Assembly (NCBI GenBank): GCA_020636325.1
Contig: JACJYC010000003.1
Location: forward strand, 744,001 to 808,000
Direction: 5' to 3'
From: Lewinellaceae bacterium
GTDB lineage: Bacteria > Bacteroidota > Bacteroidia > Chitinophagales > Saprospiraceae
Length of the DNA: 64,000 bases
Below, in pieces: positions 53,317 through 62,361 of this stretch. The position numbers and the translations under genes were made by a program. Position 1 is the stretch's first letter, and the number at the start of each line of letters is the position of its first letter. The notes under the pieces were generated by a model. It searched no databases. It was not told the origin of the DNA and was given only the letters and a program-made list of their open reading frames with translations.

Positions 53317-54528
53317 CTATTTTTCGAACTCCAGGTCACCGTTCACTTCCTCGTGCCAGGGCAGGCCGTATTGGTTCATTTTATCCATGAACGGATCGGG
53401 GTTGAATTGTTCGACGTTGAATACGCCTTTCCCCTGCCATTGTCCGGTCAGTACCATCATGGCGCCGATCATGGCCGGTACGCCGGTTGTATAGGACACC
53501 CCCTGGGTGCCGGTTTCGTCATAAGCGGCCTGGTGGCTGCAGTTGTTCCAGACGTAATAGGTTTTTTCCTTGCCGTCCTTGGTTCCCCTGATCCGGCAAC
53601 CGATGGAGGTTTGTCCGGTATAGTTTTCTCCCAGTTCGCCCGGATCGGGAAGGACGTATTTCAGGAATTCCAGCGGGATCACCTCGACGCCTTTATACAT
53701 GACCGGGTCGATGCGGGACATGCCGATATTCTGAATCACGCGCAGGTGGGTCAGGTATTCATCGCCGAAGGTCATCCAGAAGCGGGCCCGCTTGAGGCTT
53801 GGAAAATTCCTGACCAGCGATTCCAGTTCTTCGTGGAAGATCAGGTACGATTTCTTCGGGCCGATCCCCGGGTACGTAAGGGGTTTCATAACGGAATGGG
53901 GGTCGATCTCCAGCCATTCACCATCCTCATAATATTTTCCTTTCTGGGTGATCTCCCGGATATTGATCTCGGGGTTGAAATTGGTGGCAAACGCCTTGCC
54001 GTGGTCCCCGGCATTGCAATCGACAATATCCAGGTAATGGATCTCATCAAAATGGTGTTTGGCGGCATAGGCGGTGAATACGCTCGTGGCGCCGGGGTCG
54101 AATCCGCAACCCAGGAGGGCCAGCAAGCCTTTTTCCTTGAAGCGGTCGTGATAGGCCCATTGCCACTTATATTCGAATTTGGCCTCGTCCTTCGGTTCGT
54201 AATTGGCCGTATCCATATAATGAACGCCGGCTGCCAGGCAGGCCTCCATGATGGTCAGGTCCTGGTAAGGCAACGCAACGTGGATCACCAGCTCCGGCCC
54301 GAAACTGCGGATCAAAGCTGTCAATTCCGGCACATTCTCAGCGTCAACAGCGGCTGTGGCGATATGCTTGTGGCCGGTCGCCTTTTTGGCGTCCTCGGCT
54401 ATGACGTCGCATTTCGATTTGGTACGGCTGGCCAGCAGGATCTCCGAAAACACTTCAGGGTGTTGTGCGCATTTGAAAACAACAACTCTTCCGACTCCTC
54501 CGGCTCCAATGATCAGGACTTTTGACAT
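53317..54528 (-). CDS. Carboxynorspermidine synthase (saccharopine dehydrogenase family)
   Basis: NADPH-dependent reductase (403 aa) that condenses aspartate semialdehyde with putrescine or diaminopropane to carboxy(nor)spermidine. The nucleotide fold opens with KVLIIGAGGVGRVVVFKCAQH, and VIHVALPYQDLTIMEACLAAGVHYMDTANYE, LLGCGFDPGATSVFTAYAAKHHFDEIHYLDIVDCN and the late YYVWNNCSHQAAYDETGTQGVSYTTGVPA are typical of the CASDH branch. Adjacency to nspC separates it from lysine-pathway saccharopine dehydrogenase. Its promoter region carries the tandem decamer array. Confidence 0.93.
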   Translation of the reverse strand: MSKVLIIGAGGVGRVVVFKCAQHPEVFSEILLASRTKSKCDVIAEDAKKATGHKHIATAAVDAENVPELTALIRSFGPELVIHVALPYQDLTIMEACLAAGVHYMDTANYEPKDEAKFEYKWQWAYHDRFKEKGLLALLGCGFDPGATSVFTAYAAKHHFDEIHYLDIVDCNAGDHGKAFATNFNPEINIREITQKGKYYEDGEWLEIDPHSVMKPLTYPGIGPKKSYLIFHEELESLVRNFPSLKRARFWMTFGDEYLTHLRVIQNIGMSRIDPVMYKGVEVIPLEFLKYVLPDPGELGENYTGQTSIGCRIRGTKDGKEKTYYVWNNCSHQAAYDETGTQGVSYTTGVPAMIGAMMVLTGQWQGKGVFNVEQFNPDPFMDKMNQYGLPWHEEVNGDLEFEK

Positions 54529-54550
54529 GCTTGTTTTTTTTATTTTGGCG

Positions 54551-54558
54551 CAAATATA
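54551..54558 (-). promoter_or_regulatory. -7 box (TATATTTG) of the polyamine operon
   Basis: TATATTTG on the minus strand matches TAnnTTTG, 23 bases before the ATG at 54,528. No -33 TTG is present in the adjacent unique sequence; the repeat array begins about 33 bases upstream of this box. Confidence 0.5.
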
Positions 54559-54590
54559 ACCTTAGCGGATTGAATGTGGGTGGTTTTGGG

Positions 54591-54750
54591 GTTATGATTG
54601 TTTGTGGTTGTTTATGATTGTTTGTGGTTGTTTGTGGTTGTTTGTGGTTGTTTGTGGTTGTTTATGATGGTTTGTGGTTGTTTATGGTTGTTTGTGGTTG
54701 TTTGTGGTTGTTTATGATGGTTTGTGGTTGTTTGTGGTTGTTTGTTTTGG
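54591..54750. repeat. Tandem 10-bp repeat array (TTTGTGGTTG), about 16 units
   Basis: Fourteen perfectly phased decamers run from 54,601 to 54,740. Ten are TTTGTGGTTG; the others are TTTATGATTG, TTTATGATGG (twice) and TTTATGGTTG. A degenerate unit lies at each end (54,591 and 54,741). The + strand contains no C from 54,591 to 54,750. The variant units recur at steps of five (units 2, 7, 12), so the array may have grown by duplicating 50-bp blocks. Confidence 0.9.
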
Positions 54751-54752
54751 TC

Positions 54753-54863
54753 GAGACTATTCAGCATTTTGTGTCAACCGCATTTTTAGCATGCGCAGCT
54801 TGCTAAAAATCAAATCTTTGCGTCTTTGCGTCTTTGCGCGAAAACACTGTTTTGAACAGTCTC
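54753..54863. mobile_element. MITE-like 111-bp element with inverted ends and 8-bp target duplication
   Basis: The ends are GAGACTATTCA and TGAACAGTCTC, inverted repeats matching at 10 of 11 positions. They are flanked by an exact 8-bp direct repeat TTTTGGTC at 54,745-54,752 and 54,864-54,871, as a target-site duplication would be. Inside are a nine-base AT-rich palindrome (TTTTTAGCA/TGCTAAAAA, 54,783-54,809) and three 8-bp units CTTTGCGT, CTTTGCGT, CTTTGCGC (54,816-54,839). It has no coding capacity. The right flank overlaps the MBL stop codon. Confidence 0.5.
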
Positions 54864-54869
54864 TTTTGG

Positions 54870-55685
54870 TCAGAGGCCGAATTCCCGGCGGAAGAGTTCG
54901 ATGTTCTTCTCATGGTATTCCTGCTGGCCGGCCTTGTATTTATAATCTGACCATAGCTGCTGCTCCGGAAACGGCTTGTTATTGAGCAGGCAATCTTCGA
55001 GGGTGTCCAGGTAGGCATGAGCAGCTGATAACCGCTTTTGCATCTCCTCGGTGGCGGTACAAACCGACCCGTGGCCGGGAATAAGGACCCGCACCCGGCC
55101 GGACCGCACCAGGATGTCAATTTTGACCAAGGTTTCGCGGTAGGCCCTGAAACTGTGGTACACGAACGGAAATTCGGCATCCGAAAGATAATCTCCGGCA
55201 AAAAGGATGCCGTCCGGCTCTATGAGGGTCAGGATGCCGTCCGGATTATGACCGGGCGCCAGCCAGAAAGAAAGTCTGGCTTCTCCGGCGGCCAGGAATT
55301 GTTCGTCTTCGTCGATAACGAAGTCGATTTCCGGGTAGCCGACCGGGTAATGCCGGTCCAGGTAATATTTCTCATCAAATTCCCGGATAAGGCGGACCTG
55401 CTCCGCCTTATCAGCGCTTTCGGTAAAGGCCCGCGAAGCTACGGTTTTCGCTTCCGGAAATGCCCCGTCGCCAATGATGTGGTCGTAGTCGGAATGGGTG
55501 AAAATCAAATGCAGGCCCTGTTTGCCGGTCAGGTCGTCAAGGTAATGCCTGATCGCGGCCACTTCGTCCGGCAACCAGGTAGGGTCTACCAGCACAAGGG
55601 CGCCGTTCCCGGTATACAAACCGGAGGTTGTCCTGAAAAGAGCGCTTTCAAATATGGTCAGCGTCCTGGTCTTGAATTGGATCAT
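54870..55685 (-). CDS. MBL-fold metallo-hydrolase
   Basis: Metallo-beta-lactamase-fold enzyme of 271 residues. The metal motif reads THSDYDHIIGD, that is HxDxDH in place of the usual HxHxDH. It is followed by the later histidine in LAPGHNPDGILTLIE, the bridging aspartate in ILFAGDYLSD and a final histidine in IPGHGSVC. The family includes thioesterases, lactonases and phosphodiesterases; the substrate cannot be told. It is divergent from fmt, with about 115 bases between them. The stop codon lies at the edge of the MITE-like element. Confidence 0.88.
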   Translation of the reverse strand: MIQFKTRTLTIFESALFRTTSGLYTGNGALVLVDPTWLPDEVAAIRHYLDDLTGKQGLHLIFTHSDYDHIIGDGAFPEAKTVASRAFTESADKAEQVRLIREFDEKYYLDRHYPVGYPEIDFVIDEDEQFLAAGEARLSFWLAPGHNPDGILTLIEPDGILFAGDYLSDAEFPFVYHSFRAYRETLVKIDILVRSGRVRVLIPGHGSVCTATEEMQKRLSAAHAYLDTLEDCLLNNKPFPEQQLWSDYKYKAGQQEYHEKNIELFRREFGL

Positions 55686-55801
55686 GTTGTGATTTCTGTA
55701 CTTAAAGCGCTGCTAATTTATGAATTTAATCCTAAAGTCTTTCGCTTGAAAGGATTTGCTATTTTTACGCTGACGAATACTGAATAAAAAGGCCTTCCTT
55801 T

Positions 55802-56725
55802 ATGAGCTTACGCATTGTATTTATGGGAACCCCGGAATTTGCGGTTCCTTCCCTTAAAATCCTGGTTGAAAACGGATACGATATTGTAGGGGTGATCACT
55901 GCTACGGATAAAATGGGCGGCCGCGGGGGCCACCAGGTACTGACATCGGCAGTCAAAAAATATGCCCTGGAAACCGGTTTGAAGATTCTTCAACCCGAAA
56001 AGCTCCGGAATCCTGAATTCATCCGGGAGCTTCGTTCCCTGAATGCCGACCTCCAGGTGGTCGTTGCGTTCAGAATGCTGCCCGAGATCGTATGGGATAT
56101 GCCCGGATCGGGAACCTTCAACCTGCACGGATCCCTCCTGCCCAAATACAGGGGCGCCGCGCCCATCAACTGGGCCGTCATCAACGGCGAAACGGAAACC
56201 GGCGTAACCACTTTTTTCATCCGTCATGAAATCGATACCGGTGATGTGATCTTTCAGGAGCGGACCCCGATCGGGCCGGATGAAACGGCCGGAGAATTGC
56301 ACGACCGCATGATGGACCTTGGCGCCCAACTCGTTCTGAAGACCGTCCGGGCAATTGAATCCGGCGATTACCGGCTCCACCGGCAGGATCCGGCCCTGGC
56401 CTGCCCGGCGCCGAAACTATCCAAGGAAACCGGCCGGATCAATTTCGATCAACCTGCCCGGGCCGTCCACAACTTCATTCGAGGTCTCAGCCCCTTTCCC
56501 GGCGCCTGGACCGTTCTGGACGACCTTGAATTGAAGATCCTGCGCTCCAGACCGGTTCAGGAGCCTCACCCCTACCCTTCCGGCCGGATGGTCACGGATG
56601 AAAAAACCTACATAAAATTCGCCGCCGCCGACGGATTCGTGGAAATACTGGAACTCCAGCTTCAGGGCCGGAAACGCATGGATGCGGCGGATTTTGTCAG
56701 GGGTTACCGGTTTTCAAGCAATTGA
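55802..56725 (+). CDS. fmt: Methionyl-tRNA formyltransferase
   Basis: Formylates initiator Met-tRNA using 10-formyltetrahydrofolate, 307 aa. It has IVFMGTPEFAVPSLKILVENG, the formyltransferase signature with catalytic Asn and His in GTFNLHGSLLPKYRGAAPINWAVINGE, TFFIRHEIDTGDVI, and a C-terminal OB-fold tRNA-binding domain (about 205-305; RINFDQPARAVHNFIRGLSPFPGAW). The usual partner def is not in this window. It is monocistronic in appearance; the next gene starts 42 bases on after an AT-rich spacer. Confidence 0.97.
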   Translation: MSLRIVFMGTPEFAVPSLKILVENGYDIVGVITATDKMGGRGGHQVLTSAVKKYALETGLKILQPEKLRNPEFIRELRSLNADLQVVVAFRMLPEIVWDMPGSGTFNLHGSLLPKYRGAAPINWAVINGETETGVTTFFIRHEIDTGDVIFQERTPIGPDETAGELHDRMMDLGAQLVLKTVRAIESGDYRLHRQDPALACPAPKLSKETGRINFDQPARAVHNFIRGLSPFPGAWTVLDDLELKILRSRPVQEPHPYPSGRMVTDEKTYIKFAAADGFVEILELQLQGRKRMDAADFVRGYRFSSN

Positions 56726-56767
56726 AAATTGCTGGGGAAATTTTGAATGAGTAAATTTTTATTATAA

Positions 56768-58567
56768 ATGATTAATCAATACATCCATTTCCGCAACCTC
56801 CGGTTCCTGCTTCACGAGGTGCTGGATGCCGAAGGGCTGACCCGGTTTGAGAAGCATGCCGCCTATGATCGGGAAGCTATAGATATGAGCCTTGACGCGG
56901 CCCGGCAAATCGGCGACATCCACTTGTTTCCCCATTACCGGGAAATGGATAAGGACAAAGCCCGTTTCCAGGACGGCGAAGTCTGGGTCCACCCCACCCT
57001 GAGGCCCGCCATCAAGGCTCTGGCAGACGGCGGATGGATTGCCGCTACGGACGACTTTGCAGCCGGCGGCCAGCAAATGCCCTGGACGGTCTTCAATGCC
57101 TGCCTGCTGATCTTTTATGCCGCCAACGGCAATGCGGCGAGCTACGCCTTCCTCACCCGGGGGGCTGCCAACCTGATCAGGACCTTCGGTGATGAAAACC
57201 TGAACCGGACCTTCGTCCCCAAAATGTATGCCGGAGACTGGCAGGGAACGATGGCCCTGACCGAACCCCAGGCAGGCAGTTCCCTATCGGATATCACCAC
57301 TGCGGCCGAACCGCAACCGGACGGCAGTTATCGCATCAGCGGTCAGAAAATCTACATTTCCGGAGGCGACCACCGGGCTGTCGATAATGTCATTCACCTG
57401 CTGCTGGCCAGGATCAAGGGCGCCCCGGAAGGGGCTCGCGGGATCTCTCTGTTTGCCGTACCCAAATTCAGGCCTGAAGGGGGCGAGCTTGTTGCGAATG
57501 ACGTTGTCACAGCGGGCATATTCGGCAAGATGGGGCAAAAAGGTTATGTGGCTGCCCACCTGATGCTGGGCGAAAAGAATGATTGCAAAGGGTACCTGGT
57601 CGGCCAGCCTCACAAAGGCCTCGCACACATGTTCCTGATGATGAACGAAGCCAGGGTCGCCACCGGCATTATGGCCATCGGCACGGCTTCAGCCGCTTAT
57701 TATGCGGCGCTGAAGTACGCCAACGAACGGCCGCAGGGGCGCCATCCTTCCAATAAGGATGTCGCTCAACCTCAGGTGCTGATCATCGAACACGCCGACG
57801 TAAAAAGAATGCTGCTCTTCCAGAAAGCCGTGGTCGAGGGCAGCATCGCCCTGCTCTTGCAGTGCAGTTATTATGCTGACCTGGCAACGGTAGGGCTCCC
57901 GGAAGAAAAACAACGGGCTCATTTGTTGTTGGAACTCCTGACACCCGTTGCGAAATCCTATCCGGCGGAAATGGGCATTCAAGCGGTCAGCACAGCCATG
58001 CAATGCCTTGGCGGCGCCGGGTATTGCGACGATTTTCCGATCGAACAATTTTATCGCGACATCCGGGTAAACGCCATCTATGAAGGCACGACAGGCATCC
58101 ATGGGATGGATCTTCTGGGGCGAAAGGTCTTGCTGGAAGACGGCAAGGCCATGACCTGGCTCCTGGAGGAAATCAAGGCCGTCATCGAATCCGCAAGGGC
58201 AATTGATGACCTCCGGGACATGGCGGAAGCCCTGGAAAACACGGTCAGGCAGTTCCACAAAACGACATTGGGGCTGATCCGGTTGGCCATGGAGGACAAA
58301 CCCGAGGTCTTTCTGGCTGACGCTACCCTTTATCTGGAATACTTCGGAATAGTCGTTATCAGCTGGCAATGGCTCAAACAGGCCGCGATTGCCACCGGTT
58401 CCCTGAAAAATTCAACCGGAGAGGAGGAAAAGGCGTTTTACGGCGGAAAATTAATTACAGCCAGATACTTTATTGAATACGAATTGGTTAAGACCAAAGG
58501 ACTGGATGAAAGGTTAAACCGCCGCGACCGGCTCACCCTGGATGCGGATCCGGCCTTTATCAATTGA
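56768..58567 (+). CDS. Acyl-CoA dehydrogenase, long (AcdB/DmdC-like) form
   Basis: FAD-dependent acyl-CoA dehydrogenase of 599 residues, longer than the ~380-residue short and medium-chain enzymes and similar to the DMSP-related/long group. FAD-binding segments are MALTEPQAGSSLSDITT and ISGQKIYISGGDH; the catalytic base is the glutamate in NAIYEGTTGIHGMDLLGRK. A C-terminal extra helical domain of about 130 residues follows. It has an N-terminal addition (YIHFRNLRFLLHEVLDAEGL) common to this subgroup. Chain-length preference is unknown. The SMC-type gene starts three bases after its stop. Confidence 0.93.
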   Translation: MINQYIHFRNLRFLLHEVLDAEGLTRFEKHAAYDREAIDMSLDAARQIGDIHLFPHYREMDKDKARFQDGEVWVHPTLRPAIKALADGGWIAATDDFAAGGQQMPWTVFNACLLIFYAANGNAASYAFLTRGAANLIRTFGDENLNRTFVPKMYAGDWQGTMALTEPQAGSSLSDITTAAEPQPDGSYRISGQKIYISGGDHRAVDNVIHLLLARIKGAPEGARGISLFAVPKFRPEGGELVANDVVTAGIFGKMGQKGYVAAHLMLGEKNDCKGYLVGQPHKGLAHMFLMMNEARVATGIMAIGTASAAYYAALKYANERPQGRHPSNKDVAQPQVLIIEHADVKRMLLFQKAVVEGSIALLLQCSYYADLATVGLPEEKQRAHLLLELLTPVAKSYPAEMGIQAVSTAMQCLGGAGYCDDFPIEQFYRDIRVNAIYEGTTGIHGMDLLGRKVLLEDGKAMTWLLEEIKAVIESARAIDDLRDMAEALENTVRQFHKTTLGLIRLAMEDKPEVFLADATLYLEYFGIVVISWQWLKQAAIATGSLKNSTGEEEKAFYGGKLITARYFIEYELVKTKGLDERLNRRDRLTLDADPAFIN

Positions 58568-58570
58568 TCC

Positions 58571-61500
58571 ATGCGGATATTGAGCATACATATCAAAAAT
58601 ATCCACTCCCTCCGGGAACCGGTGACCATAGACTTCGAGCGGTCCCCGTTGCTGGAGTCCGGGTTATTTGCTATAACCGGGGATACCGGCGCAGGAAAAA
58701 CGACCATACTCGACGCCATTACCCTTGCCCTGTACGGACGGGTTCACCGCAACAAGGAGGTCAGGGAAGTGATGAGCTACGGGACCGCGGAAAGCCTGGC
58801 GCAGGTGGATTTTGAAAGCAAGAGCGGCAAATACCGCGCCACCTGGAATATATGGCGCAGCCGCGGCAAGGTGGACGGCTCCATACAAGGCCCCAAGCGG
58901 GAGCTCGCCCTTTGGAATCCGGATAAAGAAGTCTTTGAAATCATCGCGGAAAAGATCAGGGAGGTGGACGAACAAGTAGAGGCAGCGACCGGTCTTGACT
59001 ACGACCGCTTCACCCGGTCAGCCCTTCTTTCCCAGGGAGACTTTGCCGCCTTCATGCGGGCCGGAGAGCGGGAACGAAGCGACCTGCTGGAACGCATTAC
59101 CGGTTCGGCCATTTATACGGAGCTTTCCATTGCGGCTTTTGAGCGAAACAAGGAAGAAGCCCGCCTGCTGGAAGACCTGCGCCGGCAAAGGGACCAGCTG
59201 TCCCTGCTCTCTCCCGAAGAGCGTAAACAGCTGGATGAAAAACAGGCAGAACTGACCGCCAAAACCAAATCGACGGAACAGGAAATCAAGACCTTGCAAG
59301 CCTTGCTGCTCGATTGGGGCCGGCTGGAAGACCTCCGGTTGAAAGCCGGCGAATTGGAGCGGCAACATCAGCAACTGGCCAGCGATAAAGAATTGCTGGC
59401 CAAGGACCTTTCCCTCCTGGAAGCCAGCCAGCAAGCCGCCCCGTACAAAACCGACCTCCACCGGATCAGGGATTGGGAGCTCGAAAAAGTGAATATTTCG
59501 GCTGAGATCGGGCAGATCAGGACCCGGCTTGAATCCTTTGACCAGGAGTCCGCGACCAAAAAAGCCGCCCAGGAAGCCGTTTCCGGCCGGCTTCGAACCC
59601 AGAAAGCGGACTGGGCTGACTTTCAGCAACTGTACGAGGAGATCCTCAGGTTGGATACCACCCTGGCCGAGAAGCAGGGACAGCTGCTCCAACAGGAAGC
59701 CGATCTGGCGGCATTGGAGGAAGAGCTCGCCGCCGTTTCGACCAGAATAACCGGCAATGAGGCTGTTAAGACTGATGCGGTCCGCAAAATTTCCGAATTG
59801 GCATCCTGGCTGAAAGAAAATGACCAATGGAGCAACCTCCGGAACGACCTGCCGGGTTTTGAGATCCGGAGGGAACAGATGCGGGATATATTCAGGCAGC
59901 AAAAAAGCCTTCAGGACGAATTGTCGCGGCAAAGCGAGGAAGCCGAAACCCGCCGGGCAAGCCTTGAATCCGCCCGGAACCAATATGCCGCCAATGAAAA
60001 CAAAAGGGAAAAGCTGGCTGCCGAATTTGAGGCTGCCCTGCCCGAAACCTTCGCCAGTACCCGCAGTGAACTGATCGCCCTGGTATTCCGGGAGATCGAC
60101 GGACTCGGCAAAGAAAAACAACACCTTGAACAGTTGCTGCAACTTTCCGAGCAGTACAGAAGCATGCTGACCGACCTGTCGGAAACCGAAGAGGAGCTGG
60201 AAAACCTCCAAAGGGCGGAGCTGAACCTCAGCAAACAATTCATGACCGCTTTTGAACGGACAGAAAGCCTTTTGCCTGTTCTTCAGTACAAGCAGAAAGT
60301 CTTTGAGCAACAATTGTCCATTGCCAGCTACGAAAAGGACCGCGCGCAGTTAAAGGAGGGCGATCCTTGCCCGGTCTGCCTTTCCACCCATCACCCATTC
60401 AGAGATCACCCTCATTTTCAACCCTTTGTGGATGAAGCCCAGGCTGAAATGGAAAACGCACGGAAAGCGTACGAAACCGCCTTTTCAGCATATGCCGAAT
60501 TGGGCCGGCAGCACGCCAACCTCAATGCGCAGATAGCGCAACTCATAGGCGAGGACCGGGAAGAAAAGCAGGGCCAGCTTAAAAAACAGCTCGAAAGGAT
60601 ACTTGAATTTGAAAACAAGATCCAGCACCTTGCCGTCCATATCGGCCCAAGGCGATTTGAAGAGGCTCAGATCGAGGCCCTTGAAAACAACATCCGCGAG
60701 AAGGAAAACCTGATCCAATCCAGGAAATCGGTGGAAAATGAGCTCAGCCGGCTTAATCAGGAACTGGACCTTCTTGAAAAAAACGAAAAATCCCTGGCTG
60801 AAAATGTCGCCAAACAGGAAAATGCCGCAGTCCTTTTGGCCGAAAAAACCGAAAGCACACGGCTTCAGCTGGAGGCGCTTGAACAGCAATTTGCCCGGGA
60901 AACGGACCACCTGAACGAAATGCTGAAAAAGTACGGGATCACTTTTGAACCCGCCAACGGCAAAGCCGTATTCGAACAACTTTCGGGCATGGCCGCCCGT
61001 TTCGAACAGGCCCAACTGGATCTGCTCCAACAAAAAGAGGCGAAAGCCGTACTGGAAGAGTCCATCCGCCTGGACAGCGAAAAAGCAGGCGATCTCCGGA
61101 ATAAACAAAAAAAACTGGCCGGTCAGCTTTCGAAAAGCAAAACGGATTTTGACCACCTGCAACAGGACCGGATCACCAAATTCGGAGACCAAGACCCCCG
61201 TTCGGAACGGGAACTAAAACTGCAGGCGCTGGAGCAGACTGAATCCGAAAGTAAGGCCTTGCAGGAAGAAATAAACAGGATCGGCGGTGAGATCACCTCC
61301 GGCGGCCGGCTGCTGGAGGATAAAGCCCGCCAGTTGGAGCAAATCAGCAACCGGATCACCCGGGTGACCGCCGAACTGGCCCCCAAATTGCAGTCGGCGG
61401 GATTTGAATCCCTGTCCGCCGCTGAAGCGGCCATCCTGCCGGAGGAATCGGAAAACAAGATACTGGGTATGAAAAAGGCGCTGGAACAGAAAGAAATCAG

Positions 61501-62236
61501 CCTGTCTGAATCCATGCCGGAAAACAGCAAATCGCTGGCGCTGGCGGAGGAAAAACTCCAGGGCCAGCCGGACCGGGCTGCGGCAGAAGCCAAACTGGCG
61601 GAAGCGGAAACAAACCTCCAGGCCGCCCTTCAGGAAACCGGCGCCATTCGGGAAAAACTGGCCGAACAAGCGCGGCGCAAGCAATCGGCAGATGAACTGA
61701 ATAACCGGATCGAAGCCCAGAAAAGAGAATTGCTGAGGTGGGCCCGGTTAAGCGACCTCATCGGCCAGGCCGACGGCAAGAAATTCAGGATATTCGCACA
61801 AGGCCTCACCTTGCAGAAACTGGTTGAACTGGCCAACATCCAGCTCGAAAAGCTCAATGGAAGATACTATATCCGGAAACGCAGCGATGAGGACCTTGAG
61901 CTGGACATCATAGATACCTACCAGGCCAATAATACCCGGTCTATGAATACCTTGTCCGGCGGCGAGAGCTTCCTGGTGAGCCTGGCCCTGGCGCTGGGCC
62001 TGAGCGACCTGGCCGGAAAACAAACCCGGATCGAATCGCTGTTCATCGACGAAGGATTCGGCACCCTTGACGACAGCAGCCTGGACCTCGCGATCAGCAC
62101 CCTTGAAAATTTGCAGGCCACCGGTAAGAAAATCGGCCTGATATCACACGTGCAGACCTTAAAAGAGCGCATCGGCGTCCAGATCCAGGTCTTCAAAAAA
62201 GGGAACGGATTCAGCCATGTAGAGGTCAGGGGATGA
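58571..62236 (+). CDS. sbcC: SbcC/Rad50-type exonuclease subunit ATPase
   Basis: SMC-like ATPase (1221 aa) of the SbcCD (Mre11-Rad50) DNA end-processing complex. The N-terminal ATPase half has MRILSIHIKNIHSLREPVTIDF and Walker A GDTGAGKTT near 37, with the following LSQGDFAAFMRAGERERSDLLERITG block. Long coiled coils surround a zinc hook Cys600-Pro-Val-Cys603 near the middle. The C-terminal half has the signature NTLSGGESFLVSLALALGLSDL and Walker B LFIDEGFGTLDD near 1157. The nuclease partner sbcD is not adjacent, which is unusual. It is preceded by the acyl-CoA dehydrogenase with a three-base gap. Confidence 0.94.
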   Translation: MRILSIHIKNIHSLREPVTIDFERSPLLESGLFAITGDTGAGKTTILDAITLALYGRVHRNKEVREVMSYGTAESLAQVDFESKSGKYRATWNIWRSRGKVDGSIQGPKRELALWNPDKEVFEIIAEKIREVDEQVEAATGLDYDRFTRSALLSQGDFAAFMRAGERERSDLLERITGSAIYTELSIAAFERNKEEARLLEDLRRQRDQLSLLSPEERKQLDEKQAELTAKTKSTEQEIKTLQALLLDWGRLEDLRLKAGELERQHQQLASDKELLAKDLSLLEASQQAAPYKTDLHRIRDWELEKVNISAEIGQIRTRLESFDQESATKKAAQEAVSGRLRTQKADWADFQQLYEEILRLDTTLAEKQGQLLQQEADLAALEEELAAVSTRITGNEAVKTDAVRKISELASWLKENDQWSNLRNDLPGFEIRREQMRDIFRQQKSLQDELSRQSEEAETRRASLESARNQYAANENKREKLAAEFEAALPETFASTRSELIALVFREIDGLGKEKQHLEQLLQLSEQYRSMLTDLSETEEELENLQRAELNLSKQFMTAFERTESLLPVLQYKQKVFEQQLSIASYEKDRAQLKEGDPCPVCLSTHHPFRDHPHFQPFVDEAQAEMENARKAYETAFSAYAELGRQHANLNAQIAQLIGEDREEKQGQLKKQLERILEFENKIQHLAVHIGPRRFEEAQIEALENNIREKENLIQSRKSVENELSRLNQELDLLEKNEKSLAENVAKQENAAVLLAEKTESTRLQLEALEQQFARETDHLNEMLKKYGITFEPANGKAVFEQLSGMAARFEQAQLDLLQQKEAKAVLEESIRLDSEKAGDLRNKQKKLAGQLSKSKTDFDHLQQDRITKFGDQDPRSERELKLQALEQTESESKALQEEINRIGGEITSGGRLLEDKARQLEQISNRITRVTAELAPKLQSAGFESLSAAEAAILPEESENKILGMKKALEQKEISLSESMPENSKSLALAEEKLQGQPDRAAAEAKLAEAETNLQAALQETGAIREKLAEQARRKQSADELNNRIEAQKRELLRWARLSDLIGQADGKKFRIFAQGLTLQKLVELANIQLEKLNGRYYIRKRSDEDLELDIIDTYQANNTRSMNTLSGGESFLVSLALALGLSDLAGKQTRIESLFIDEGFGTLDDSSLDLAISTLENLQATGKKIGLISHVQTLKERIGVQIQVFKKGNGFSHVEVRG

Positions 62237-62361
62237 AATCCTTTGCCGGTCAATTTCCGTTTTCTGCTAGGATTTACCGACAATAACCCGGTAATCATCG
62301 AAAAACAATTGGAAAATCTTAACCGATTCACTTATATTGTAGTTTTCAAAATAAACACGCA

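Larger units (their letters stand above)
54529..54869. other. 341-bp intergenic region: promoter, decamer array, MITE-like element
   Basis: From left to right this gap holds the -7 box of the polyamine operon, a C-free 10-bp tandem array (54,591-54,750) and a 111-bp element with terminal inverted repeats up to the MBL stop codon. Open frames through the array on both strands are low-complexity (Val/Cys/Leu/Trp repeats) and are not genes. Confidence 0.75.

Noticed and set aside
53353..54525. Plus-strand open frame of 390 codons opposite carboxynorspermidine synthase
   Set aside because: Shadow of a well-supported gene.
54618..54985. Open frames through the decamer array giving Val/Cys/Leu/Trp-rich peptides
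   Set aside because: They are direct translations of the 10-bp repeat and vanish outside it.
59018..60313. Minus-strand open frame of 431 codons opposite sbcC
   Set aside because: Leu/Phe/Gln-rich mirror of the coiled-coil codons of sbcC.
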